The notes beneath the pieces are model-generated. The model did not search any database and was not told the origin of the DNA. It saw only the letters and a program-made list of their open reading frames with translations. Positions 1 through 7,252 of a stretch of DNA of 26,787 nt are shown here, piece after piece. Positions within the stretch are counted from its first letter, which is position 1; every line of letters starts with the position of its first letter. Made by a program: the position numbers and the translations under genes. This stretch comes from an uncultured Eggerthellaceae bacterium (GTDB taxonomy: Bacteria; Actinomycetota; Coriobacteriia; Coriobacteriales; Eggerthellaceae): NCBI GenBank assembly GCA_934623455.1, contig CAKTVK010000021.1, positions 1 to 26,787 of the forward strand, given 5' to 3'.

Positions 1-120
1 CCCGCCGGCTGGACGCGCGCGACCCTGCTGTGGGCTTCAAACGTCAACGGCGACGACGCCATCGACGCGGTTGACGCGTTCGCCATCCAGCGCTTCGTGC
101 ACCACGGGGCCTGGGCATAG
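1..120 (+). CDS. C-terminal end of a protein with a dockerin/EF-hand-like repeat (5' part outside window)
   Basis: The frame is open from base 1 to a TAG stop at 118-120, giving the last 39 residues. The segment reads NVNGDDAIDAVDAFAIQRFV. It matches the Ca-binding-loop-plus-helix pattern of a type I dockerin or other EF-hand-like repeat (D/N-x-N-G-D, then I-D-A-x-D-A, then a helix with I-Q-R). Dockerins are normally at the C-terminus of secreted proteins and bind cohesins, so an extracellular or surface protein is likely. Only one repeat is visible. The G+C content is about 70%, far above the genes that follow. With so little of the protein present, a generic calcium-loop repeat cannot be excluded. 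Confidence 0.6.
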   Translation, partial: PAGWTRATLLWASNVNGDDAIDAVDAFAIQRFVHHGAWA

Positions 121-152
121 GGTCCATCCAGCCCCTTCCTTTCCCAAGACGA

Positions 153-176
153 CCCCGGGCCGACCTGCTCCCGGGG
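153..176 (+). terminator. GC-rich hairpin after the dockerin-like gene (weak terminator candidate)
   Basis: A 7-bp CCCCGGG/CCCGGGG stem (153-159 with 170-176) closes a 10-nt loop 33 nt after the stop codon. There is no U-run after it, so factor-independent termination is doubtful. Confidence 0.3.
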
Positions 177-187
177 CCGCCTTCATG

Positions 188-220
188 TTGTTGACAAATT
201 ACCCCACCTTTTGTCAACAA
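188..220. repeat. Perfect 11-bp inverted repeat with 11-nt spacer
   Basis: TTGTTGACAAA (188-198) is the exact reverse complement of TTTGTCAACAA (210-220), separated by 11 nt. It lies between the stop of the upstream gene and the rpsO promoter. It could be an operator for a dimeric regulator, or an RNA hairpin ending the upstream transcript. There is no U-tract after it. Confidence 0.7.
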
Positions 221-286
221 TTGCGCAGTTTCGCGGCGTAGGTTTCTTGTAGGCTTGTGATTTTTCCTGTTTATCAGCGAATTTTC

Positions 287-315
287 TTGCATTTCTAAAC
301 ATTATCGAATATGGT
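287..315 (+). promoter_or_regulatory. Candidate housekeeping-sigma promoter of rpsO
   Basis: TTGCAT (287-292) and TATGGT (310-315) are separated by 17 nt. They would start transcription near 322 and give a leader of about 135 nt before the rpsO start codon. No other good pair is seen between 121 and 455. Confidence 0.4.
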
Positions 316-319
316 GCAA

Positions 320-440
320 AGGCTGTGCAAAAAGCGCAGCCTCTTGTTTCTTAGTCGCCTTGGTTCACCGCCATACGTACTCAGAGACAAAGAGCAGTGA
401 AACGATGCGCAGAGCATCGCAGCAAAGCGGTTTTGTCCGC
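320..440 (+). promoter_or_regulatory. Structured rpsO leader with three hairpins (possible S15 autoregulatory site)
   Basis: Three hairpins lie in the leader. The first (320-342) is a 9-bp stem with one G-U pair around an A-rich loop, followed by the U-rich run cttgtttctt. The second is 403-408 with 414-419 (CGATGC/GCATCG). The third is 427-430 with 437-440, immediately before the ribosome binding site. S15 is known to repress its own translation through differing leader structures in several bacteria, so such a role is plausible here but inferred. The first hairpin with its U-rich tail could alternatively act as an attenuator. Confidence 0.4.
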
Positions 441-455
441 GGAAAGGTGGCTGAA

Positions 456-743
456 ATGGCTGACAAACTCAGCATCAGCAAAGAGCGTACAGCAGAACTC
501 ATCAAAGAATTCGGCAAGAGCGAGCATGACTCTGGTAGTGCAGAGGTTCAGGTTGCTATTCTTTCCGAGCGTATTCGCAACCTCACGGAGCATTTGAAGG
601 TGCACAAGAAGGACAATCACACTCGTCGTGGTCTGATGATGCTTATTGGTAAGCGTCGTGGCCTTCTGAAGCACATCAAGGATCAGGATATCGATGCATA
701 TCGTGCTCTTATCAAGAAGTTGGGCATCCGCGACAACATCTAA
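456..743 (+). CDS. rpsO: 30S ribosomal protein S15
   Basis: This encodes S15, which binds 16S rRNA in the platform of the small subunit and contacts 23S rRNA in a subunit bridge. The 95-residue product has the usual family length. It shows the conserved HDSGSAEVQVA region near residue 25, then the LTEHLK...H..D.H.R.GL segment and a C-terminal LIKKLGIRD. The ATG at 456 is preferred because GGAAAGG at 441-447 is correctly spaced and the protein begins in register with the family. An in-frame ATG at 360 would add 32 residues that look like leader RNA, not protein. pnp follows, the widely conserved rpsO-pnp arrangement. Confidence 0.97.
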   Translation: MADKLSISKERTAELIKEFGKSEHDSGSAEVQVAILSERIRNLTEHLKVHKKDNHTRRGLMMLIGKRRGLLKHIKDQDIDAYRALIKKLGIRDNI

Positions 744-754
744 TTCGAGTTCAA

Positions 755-776
755 AGACCCGCCTTCGGGCGGGTCT
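755..776 (+). terminator. 9-bp hairpin with UUCG tetraloop between rpsO and pnp
   Basis: AGACCCGCC (755-763) pairs perfectly with GGCGGGTCT (768-776) around TTCG. Only a weak U content follows, so it is likely a partial terminator or a 3'-end stabiliser that lets some transcription continue into pnp. E. coli has a comparable partial terminator at this point. Confidence 0.6.
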
Positions 777-850
777 TGCGCTGCATGGGGCCTTTTCATA
801 CGGAAGTGGAAAGGCTTGCGGTCGAAAGCGCAAGGGCGCTTTTGCTCGTG

Positions 851-877
851 ACTGAGCAGCTTGAGTTGCTGCTCAGT
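851..877 (+). promoter_or_regulatory. Perfect 10-bp hairpin in the pnp leader (candidate processing/autoregulation site)
   Basis: ACTGAGCAGC (851-860) and GCTGCTCAGT (868-877) form a 10-bp perfect stem with a 7-nt loop. A second stem (TGCGTGC 888-894 with GCACGCA 901-907) follows just before the pnp ribosome binding site. In E. coli, PNPase represses itself through an RNase III-cleaved leader hairpin. These stems hold the equivalent place, but the mechanism here is inferred. Confidence 0.5.
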
Positions 878-928
878 CGAAGAAGCTTGCGTGCAATAGG
901 GCACGCAGGAAGAGAAAGAAAGAAAAGA

Positions 929-3136
929 ATGGAAAAAATTGTTGAAGAGTTCGAGCTTTACGGCAAGAAGTACAAGTTCGAGACCGGTGAGCTGGCAAAA
1001 CAGGCTACGGGTGCTGTGCTGGTAAGCCAGGGTGACACCACGATTTTGGTGACCTCTGTTGTCTCTCGCGAAGAGAAGAACTATGACTTCTTCCCATTGA
1101 CCGTTGACTACATTGAAAAGATGTACTCTGTTGGCCGCATTCCGGGCGGCTACCTGAAACGCGAAGCTCGTCCTTCTGAGTTTGGCACGTTGACGGCTCG
1201 CATGATTGACCGTCCTATTCGTACGGGCTTTCCCGAGGGTTTCAAGCAGGAAGTTCACATTGTTGCTACAACGTTTGTATGCGATCGCGAGAACACCCCC
1301 GATGTCATCTGCGTTATGGGTGCCTCTGCTGCTCTGATGGTGGGCGGCGCTCCCTTCGAGGGCCCTGCTGCTTGCGTGCGCATTGGTCGCAACAAGGAAA
1401 CGGGCGAGTTCATTGTGAACCCGACGTACGCCGAAATGGAGAACTCCGATCTTGAGCTGACCATCGCTGGCACGAAGGACTTCATCTCCATGGTTGAAGC
1501 GGGTGCCGAGGAAATCACCGAAGAAGATATGCTTGCCGCTATGAACTTCGGCCAGGAAGCCATTGCTGCATTCTGCGAGCATCAGGCAGCTTTCCTTGCT
1601 AAGGTGAACCCGACGCCTATCGAGTACAAGATTCACGAAGCCGACCCGTGCATCGCTGAGCGCGTTGAGGCCTATTACGACGATATGGCTGCTGCTCTGA
1701 AAGACGCTGACAAGCTGAATCGCGTTGCGAAAGTCGAAGAGCTGAAAGCACGCATCAAGGAAGAGAACTTCTCGGAAGAGGAACGTGCTGCATGGGGCGC
1801 CGATATTGCCGCTGCCTGCAAGAGCCTTGAGAAGCGCGCTATGCGCAAGATGGTTATTGAGACGGGCGAGCGCGCTGACGGTCGTGCCGTAAACGAGATT
1901 CGTCCTTTGCACATTGTGCCTGGTTATCTGCCGCGCGTTCATGGTTCTGGTTTGTTCCAGCGTGGCCAGACGCAGGTCATGAGCATCTGCACGTTGGGCA
2001 TGCTCAACGAATGGCAGCGCCTTGACACTATTGAGCCAGTCGAGGGTAAGCGCTACATGCATCATTACAACTTCCCGCCGTACTGCACGGGCGAAGTTGG
2101 CCGCATGGGTTCCCCCAAGCGTCGCGAGATCGGTCATGGTGCTTTGGCAGAGCGCGCTTTGCGCCCCATGATTCCTTCCGAAGACGAATTCCCGTATTCC
2201 ATTCGCGTTGTCTCTGAGGTTTTGGAGTCGAACGGTTCTTCCTCCATGGCTTCTACCTGCGGTTCAACGCTTGCCCTGATGGACGCCGGTGTTCCCCTGA
2301 AGCGCCCTGTGTCGGGTATTGCCATGGGCCTTATCAAGGAAGGCGACGATGTTGTCATCTTGTCCGACATTCAGGGTCTGGAAGACTTCCTGGGCGACAT
2401 GGACTTCAAAGTATGCGGCACCGAAAAGGGCATTACCGCTCTTCAGATGGACAACAAGGCAAAGGGTCTGTCCACGGAAATCCTCGGCCGCGCGCTTGCG
2501 CAGGCAAAAGAGGGCCGTGCGTTCATTTTGGCTGCCATGCTGAACGAGATTGCTGCGCCGCGTGAGCAGCTGCGCGATACTGCTCCGCGTATCGAGACCA
2601 TCCACATTCCCGTTGACAAAATTCGCGAAGTGATTGGCACGGGCGGCAAAGTTGTTCGCAGCATTCAAGAAGAAACCGGTGCTACCATTGAGATTCAGGA
2701 AGACGGCACCATTCATATTGCTGCTGTTGAAGGACCTGCTGGCGATGCCGCAAAGGCAATGATTCTTGACATCGTTCGTGAGCCTGAAGTAGGCGAGCGC
2801 TACGAGGGCACCGTTGTGGGCATCAAGGACTTCGGCGCATTCATCAAACTTACGTCAAGCAAAGACGGCCTGCTTCATATTTCCCGCATGGCAAACGGCC
2901 GCGTAGGCAAGGTTGAAGACGTCCTGAACTTGGGCGATGTTGTTGAGGTTGAAGTCATTGAGGTGGATCCGAAGACGGGAAAGATTTCCCTTGATCGTTT
3001 GAACAAGCCCGATGCGCCCGAAAGCACGGCTGATGCACGTCCTGGTCGTGGCGAGCGCTCGGAGCGCAATGGCCATCGCAGCGACCGCGACCGCGGTGAA
3101 CGTTCTGGTCGCACCCCGCGTCGTCGTCACGAGTAA
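929..3136 (+). CDS. pnp: Polyribonucleotide nucleotidyltransferase (PNPase)
   Basis: PNPase degrades RNA 3'-to-5' with phosphate and can add tails in reverse. The 735-aa product has the full domain set: first RNase PH domain (about 10-140), helical linker, second RNase PH domain (about 325-545) with the catalytic acidic pair D486 and D492 in EDFLGDMDF, KH domain (about 556-615) with GTGG at 570-573, and S1 domain (about 620-690). A tail of about 45 residues is rich in R, E, G and D, as often seen in actinobacterial PNPases. The start at 929 follows GGAAGAGAAAG. An in-frame ATG at 776 lies inside the upstream hairpin and adds unconserved residues. A strong terminator follows the gene. Confidence 0.97.
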   Translation: MEKIVEEFELYGKKYKFETGELAKQATGAVLVSQGDTTILVTSVVSREEKNYDFFPLTVDYIEKMYSVGRIPGGYLKREARPSEFGTLTARMIDRPIRTGFPEGFKQEVHIVATTFVCDRENTPDVICVMGASAALMVGGAPFEGPAACVRIGRNKETGEFIVNPTYAEMENSDLELTIAGTKDFISMVEAGAEEITEEDMLAAMNFGQEAIAAFCEHQAAFLAKVNPTPIEYKIHEADPCIAERVEAYYDDMAAALKDADKLNRVAKVEELKARIKEENFSEEERAAWGADIAAACKSLEKRAMRKMVIETGERADGRAVNEIRPLHIVPGYLPRVHGSGLFQRGQTQVMSICTLGMLNEWQRLDTIEPVEGKRYMHHYNFPPYCTGEVGRMGSPKRREIGHGALAERALRPMIPSEDEFPYSIRVVSEVLESNGSSSMASTCGSTLALMDAGVPLKRPVSGIAMGLIKEGDDVVILSDIQGLEDFLGDMDFKVCGTEKGITALQMDNKAKGLSTEILGRALAQAKEGRAFILAAMLNEIAAPREQLRDTAPRIETIHIPVDKIREVIGTGGKVVRSIQEETGATIEIQEDGTIHIAAVEGPAGDAAKAMILDIVREPEVGERYEGTVVGIKDFGAFIKLTSSKDGLLHISRMANGRVGKVEDVLNLGDVVEVEVIEVDPKTGKISLDRLNKPDAPESTADARPGRGERSERNGHRSDRDRGERSGRTPRRRHE

Positions 3137-3171
3137 AATCTGGCGCTGCACCGCGATTGCGAATAACGGGT

Positions 3172-3199
3172 GTTCAAGCGCTATGGATTCTGCTTGAAC
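3172..3199 (+). other. Hairpin in the pnp 3' region
   Basis: GTTCAAGC (3172-3179) pairs with GCTTGAAC (3192-3199), loop 12 nt. It sits 36 nt after the pnp stop and just before the stronger terminator, and may stabilise the 3' end. Confidence 0.35.
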
Positions 3200-3213
3200 C
3201 GTTAGCGAGTCAT

Positions 3214-3250
3214 GTGGTTCCCCTGTCTGGCGCGGGGGAACCACTTTTTT
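3214..3250 (+). terminator. Rho-independent terminator after pnp
   Basis: GTGGTTCCCC (3214-3223) and GGGGAACCAC (3235-3244) form a perfect 10-bp stem followed directly by six T (3245-3250). This ends the rpsO-pnp unit. Confidence 0.9.
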
Positions 3251-3342
3251 GAAGACTTTATGGACGCGAGCGCGCCTACGATGCGTTCGCCGTGTCAGAC
3301 GGTACTTGTAAGGCATTTTTTAACCCGCAATACATAAACAGG

Positions 3343-3355
3343 ATGCATAATGCAT
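3343..3355. promoter_or_regulatory. Palindrome ATGCAT-A-ATGCAT upstream of dapB
   Basis: Two copies of ATGCAT flank one A, forming a 13-bp palindrome 30 nt before the dapB start. It could be a regulator site near the promoter. No convincing -35/-10 pair could be fixed; TTGTAA at 3306-3311 is a possible -35. Confidence 0.25.
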
Positions 3356-3384
3356 AAAAACAAATTTTCGTTGTGGGGGTTGAT

Positions 3385-4152
3385 ATGATTACAGTAGCTG
3401 TTTGTGGATGTTGCGGACGCATGGGTACCGCCGTGGTGAACGCCGTGCGCGGCGCGGAAGACATGGAGCTTATTTGCGGCATTGATCCGTCAGGGAAAGC
3501 AACCGATTATCCGATTTATGCTAATCTTGCCGAGGCAATTTCTTCTGAAAAATTCGATGTTCTTGTTGATTTCACTGCTCCGAGCGTTGTTGAGGGCAAT
3601 CTTCGCACCGCTTTGCCGGCGGGAATCGATTGCGTTGTGGGAACAACGGGTCTCTCAGAGGAAAAACTTGCCGAGCTTGCGGATTTAGCACCTGAAGGAA
3701 CCTGTCTTTTCTATGCCCCGAACTTCACCACGGGTGCGGTGCTTATGATGCAGTTTGCGAAAGCTGCCGCTCCGTATTTCCCCGAAGCGGAAATCATCGA
3801 ATTCCATCACTGCAATAAAAAGGATGCGCCCAGTGGCACTTCCGTAACTACCGCGAAATTGATTTCCGAGGGTCGCGGCGGTCGCGTAAGCGCCGCCCCT
3901 GGTAAGGAAACGGAGCTTGCCGGCATGGAGGGAGCGCGTGGAACCTTGGTGAGCGGCGTTCCGGTTCATTCGGTCCGCAGCATGGGTTTTGTGGCTTCGC
4001 AGGAAGTCATCTTTGGTTCTCTTGGCCAAACGCTTACTATCCGGCACGATTCTTGGGACACCGCTTCGTATATGCCGGGCGTTCTTTTGGGCATTCGCAG
4101 CGTTGGACAAGAATCTGGTTTGATTGTTGGTTTGGAGAAGTTCATGGCATAG
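3385..4152 (+). CDS. dapB: 4-hydroxy-tetrahydrodipicolinate reductase
   Basis: DapB uses NAD(P)H to reduce the product of DapA in the diaminopimelate/lysine pathway, supplying cell-wall and protein precursors. The 255-aa protein begins MITVAVCGCCGRMG, the dinucleotide-binding GxxGRMG loop. It has FTAPSV at 63-68, GTTG at 86-89, and the DapB signature E-x-H-H-x3-K-D-A-P-S-G-T at 139-152 with the catalytic His/Lys region. The ATG at 3385 is chosen over a GTG at 3373 because it follows GGGGG at 3375-3379 and matches the family N-terminus. dapA follows after a 100-nt gap, so the two probably share regulation. Confidence 0.95.
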   Translation: MITVAVCGCCGRMGTAVVNAVRGAEDMELICGIDPSGKATDYPIYANLAEAISSEKFDVLVDFTAPSVVEGNLRTALPAGIDCVVGTTGLSEEKLAELADLAPEGTCLFYAPNFTTGAVLMMQFAKAAAPYFPEAEIIEFHHCNKKDAPSGTSVTTAKLISEGRGGRVSAAPGKETELAGMEGARGTLVSGVPVHSVRSMGFVASQEVIFGSLGQTLTIRHDSWDTASYMPGVLLGIRSVGQESGLIVGLEKFMA

Positions 4153-4252
4153 CCAGCCAGGCTCTGCCATAATGAACGAAACACATTTGAAGTAGAAGAA
4201 AAGATAAACGAAGCAAACGCATACGCGTACTGTGTGTTGATAGGAGCAAATT

Positions 4253-5152
4253 ATGGCTGAACAACTCACTTTCGGTCGATTGATTCCCGCAATGGTCACG
4301 CCTTTCGATGAGAACCTTGATCTTGATTTGCCACGCGCTCGCCAATTGGCAAATCGCCTGATTGAAGGTGGCGCTGATTCGCTGCTTATCAATGCCACTA
4401 CGGGCGAGGCTCCTACTATTTTCTATCCGCAAAAAATCGAACTATTCAAGGCAGTGGTTGATGAAGTTGCAGGTCGTGTGCCTGTTATCGCCTATGCGGG
4501 CGACAATTGCACGGCCGACTCAGTGGATTTCGCGAAAGAAGTTGAAAAAATCGGTGTTGACGGTATCATGTTGGTGGTTCCGTATTACAACAAGCCTCCG
4601 CAAGAGGGCATGTACCGCCACTTCAAAGCAATTGCGCAAACGGTTGAATTGCCTGTTTTGCTGTACAACATCCCTGGTCGCACTGCCATTAATATGACCG
4701 CGGAAACAACGTTGCGTTTGGCGCATGATGTGGATAACATTATTGGCATCAAGGAAGCATCGGGCGATTTCGATCAGATCAAGGAAATCATCGATGGTGC
4801 TCCTGCCGGTTTCCATGTATATTCGGGCGATGATGACGCCACGATGAAGATTATGAAACTTGGCGGCGTTGGCGTTGTGTCTACCATTGGCAATGTGGCG
4901 CCTGCACGCATTCGCGAGCTGGTTTATCTTTGCGCTGAAGGAAAATGGGAGCAGGCTCAAGAATGCCACGCGAAATTGAGCCCGCTTATGAAGGGATTGT
5001 TCGCTACCACGAACCCCATTCTGGTCAAGGAAGCTTTGAAGCTGGAAGGTTTCCCCGTTGGTGGTGTGCGTCTGCCTTTGATTGATGCAACGCCCGAGCA
5101 ATCCGAAGAGCTTGCGCGCATTATGCGCCAAGTTGGGGTGCTGGCAGATTAA
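4253..5152 (+). CDS. dapA: 4-hydroxy-tetrahydrodipicolinate synthase
   Basis: DapA condenses pyruvate with aspartate semialdehyde, the first committed step of diaminopimelate/lysine synthesis. The 299-aa TIM-barrel protein shows ATTGEAPT at 48-55, the catalytic tyrosine in LLYNIPGR (Tyr138) and the Schiff-base lysine in GIKEASGD (Lys167). The start has AGGAG upstream at good spacing. dapB precedes it and the RNase J gene follows. The dapA-rnj adjacency is known from both Actinobacteria (M. tuberculosis Rv2753c-Rv2752c) and Bacillus. Confidence 0.96.
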   Translation: MAEQLTFGRLIPAMVTPFDENLDLDLPRARQLANRLIEGGADSLLINATTGEAPTIFYPQKIELFKAVVDEVAGRVPVIAYAGDNCTADSVDFAKEVEKIGVDGIMLVVPYYNKPPQEGMYRHFKAIAQTVELPVLLYNIPGRTAINMTAETTLRLAHDVDNIIGIKEASGDFDQIKEIIDGAPAGFHVYSGDDDATMKIMKLGGVGVVSTIGNVAPARIRELVYLCAEGKWEQAQECHAKLSPLMKGLFATTNPILVKEALKLEGFPVGGVRLPLIDATPEQSEELARIMRQVGVLAD

Positions 5153-5223
5153 TCCGCTCCGAAGCGGTTGCCGGTTGGTTTGCTTGCATTCATCGGCGTC
5201 TATGCTGATGAATATGAACGTAT

Positions 5224-5244
5224 GCAGCCCTAAAATGGGGCTGC
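5224..5244 (+). other. Hairpin between dapA and rnj
   Basis: GCAGCCC (5224-5230) and GGGCTGC (5238-5244) form a 7-bp stem with a 7-nt loop. No U-run follows, so this is a weak terminator or a leader element of the next gene. Confidence 0.35.
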
Positions 5245-5270
5245 TGTGAAATAAAGAATAGGAATATTGT

Positions 5271-7175
5271 ATGGAACAAAAAACAAGGCGCGATGAAGGT
5301 GCTTCTTCTTCGCGCGCTCGCGTTTCCGTTCGGAAACGCAGGCACACTTCTGCCCAAATCAACGCAGAAGCACAAAACGAAATAGATGAGGCATTTGCTC
5401 CGCAAAAAACGGCGCGCAAAAAGGTTGTGAGCGTCAAAAGAAGCTCCACAACCCAGCAGCCCGTTAGAAAGGGCATGAAGGGCGCGCAATCATCTTCTGC
5501 CCAGGCGGCGCGTAAAAACGCAAATGCAAAGCTTAAGGTTATCCCCTTAGGTGGTTTGGATGTAATTGGCCGCAATATGACCGTATTTGAGTGCGGTCAA
5601 GATATGATCATCGATGATGCGGGCTTGATGTTTCCCGATGATGATCATCCCGGAATCGATCTTATTCTGCCTGATTACACGTATGTCTTGCAGAATGCGC
5701 ATAAGCTCCGTGGTATTTTCATCACGCATGGTCACGAAGACCACACGGGCTGTCTGCCGTATCTGCTGAAAGACTTGGATTGCCAGGTTCCCATTTATGC
5801 CACCAAAATGACGTTGGGGCTTATCAAGCTGAAACTTGAAGAACATCGTATTAAGAATGCAAAGCTTGTCGAAATCAAAGCAGGTCAGCAAATCAAAATG
5901 GGTTGCTTTACCGTTGAGTTCTTCTCGGTGAATCACTCTATTCCCGGTGCGGTGGGCGCTTTCGTGCAAACACCGGCAGGAAACGTTCTGCACACCGGCG
6001 ACTTCAAGCTTGATCAATCGCCCGTTGATGGCGTTCGTACCGATTTTGCCGCTATGGCACGCTTCTCGCAGATGGGCGTGGACTTGCTCATGAGCGATTC
6101 CACAAACGCCGATACGCAGAGTTTTACCAGGTCGGAAAGCGAAGTGGGCAAAACGCTTGAGGATCTTATCCGTCACGCCGAAGGACGCGTTATTGTGGCT
6201 GCGTTCGCGAGTCACATTCATCGTATTCAGCAAGTATGCGATGCTGCGGTCAAAAACGGGCGGAAAGTGGTCGTTACAGGTCGCTCTATGGTGCAAAACA
6301 CCGATATCGCGCGCCGCTTGGGCTACTTGCAGATTTCGGAAGACAACTTGATTGATGCTTTCGACTTGAAGAGCATACCTTCGGAAAAAGTCGTTATCTT
6401 ATGCACCGGCAGCCAGGGTGAGCCGCTTTCGGCGCTTGCGCGTATTTCGAATTCCGAGCATCGCACTATCTCTATTGAGCCCGGTGATACGGTTATTATT
6501 TCCGCAACGCCCGTTCCCGGCAACGAAAAAGCCGTGACGCGTATCATCAACAACTTGTCACGTGCTGGCGTGGATGTGTACGATAAATCAAAAGCGCTTG
6601 TGCACGTTTCGGGACATGCTGGTCCCGAAGAGCTGAAAATCGTCCTTTCGATTGTGGCGCCGAAGTACTTCATGCCCGTTCACGGCGAAGCAACGCACCT
6701 TCGTGCTCATTCAAAGCTTGCGAAGATGGTGGGAATTCCCGAGGACAATATCTTCATTCTGGATAACGGCGAAACGCTTGAACTTAGTACAAAGGGCGTA
6801 AAGCGTGGGGCATCGGTACCGAGTGGCATTGTCTATGTTGATGGTTTGACGGTCGGCGATACTTCCGATGCTGTTCTGGAAGAGCGCGTGCAGCTGCAAA
6901 CGAAGGGTTTTGCCTGTGTTGCTGCGGCCGTTTCCTTCCGAAAGGCAACACTTGTCAGCGATGTGCAAATCACTATGCGCGGCATGACGGGCGGAGATGA
7001 TATCTACCTGCAAGACGAAGCGCAAAAAGTAGTGACGAATGCCATTCGCAACGCGCTGAGCAAGGGTGTTGCGAAGAAGGATCTCACAAAAATTTGCAAA
7101 GATTCGCTTCTGTCGATATTGTGGGAGCGAGCAAAACAGCGCCCGATGGTTGTTATCAACATCCTGGATGTATAA
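5271..7175 (+). CDS. rnj: Ribonuclease J
   Basis: RNase J is a metallo-beta-lactamase/beta-CASP enzyme with endonuclease and 5'-to-3' exonuclease activity in mRNA decay and rRNA maturation. The 634-aa product carries the zinc motif HGHEDH (153-158), a further metal-site segment HTGDFKLD (241-248), SDSTNAD at 275-281, and a late HVSGHAGPEEL segment of the beta-CASP fold. Residues 1-86 form a basic, probably disordered extension typical of actinobacterial RNase J. The first core loop reads GGLDVIGRN where most family members have GGLGEIG(K/R)N, an unusual change. The start follows AGGA. Confidence 0.95.
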   Translation: MEQKTRRDEGASSSRARVSVRKRRHTSAQINAEAQNEIDEAFAPQKTARKKVVSVKRSSTTQQPVRKGMKGAQSSSAQAARKNANAKLKVIPLGGLDVIGRNMTVFECGQDMIIDDAGLMFPDDDHPGIDLILPDYTYVLQNAHKLRGIFITHGHEDHTGCLPYLLKDLDCQVPIYATKMTLGLIKLKLEEHRIKNAKLVEIKAGQQIKMGCFTVEFFSVNHSIPGAVGAFVQTPAGNVLHTGDFKLDQSPVDGVRTDFAAMARFSQMGVDLLMSDSTNADTQSFTRSESEVGKTLEDLIRHAEGRVIVAAFASHIHRIQQVCDAAVKNGRKVVVTGRSMVQNTDIARRLGYLQISEDNLIDAFDLKSIPSEKVVILCTGSQGEPLSALARISNSEHRTISIEPGDTVIISATPVPGNEKAVTRIINNLSRAGVDVYDKSKALVHVSGHAGPEELKIVLSIVAPKYFMPVHGEATHLRAHSKLAKMVGIPEDNIFILDNGETLELSTKGVKRGASVPSGIVYVDGLTVGDTSDAVLEERVQLQTKGFACVAAAVSFRKATLVSDVQITMRGMTGGDDIYLQDEAQKVVTNAIRNALSKGVAKKDLTKICKDSLLSILWERAKQRPMVVINILDV

Positions 7176-7183
7176 GCTATAAT

Positions 7184-7214
7184 AAAGGGTGCTCATTTGG
7201 CACCCTTTCTCTTT
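7184..7214 (+). terminator. Terminator between rnj and ftsK
   Basis: AAAGGGTGC (7184-7192) pairs with GCACCCTTT (7200-7208), followed by the pyrimidine run CTCTTT. The 9-bp stem is perfect; the U-tract is only moderate. Confidence 0.75.
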
Positions 7215-7252
7215 AAACGTAATTTAAATGCAGCATATAAAAGGAGATTGGC

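Noticed and set aside
360..455. Longer N-terminus for S15 from the ATG at 360
   Set aside because: The added residues are not conserved, the region forms RNA hairpins, and a good ribosome binding site precedes the ATG at 456.
776..928. Longer N-terminus for PNPase from the ATG at 776
   Set aside because: It would translate the leader hairpins; the ATG at 929 has the ribosome binding site and matches the family start.
740..2137. 465-codon open frame on the - strand opposite pnp
   Set aside because: It is antisense to a clear PNPase gene, has no recognisable domain and reflects the codon bias of the sense strand.
3137..3384. tRNA or other RNA gene between pnp and dapB
   Set aside because: Hairpins are present but no cloverleaf or T-loop consensus; they fit 3'-end structures.
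4520..5575. 351-codon open frame on the - strand across dapA and rnj
   Set aside because: It overlaps two well-defined genes antisense and has no family features.
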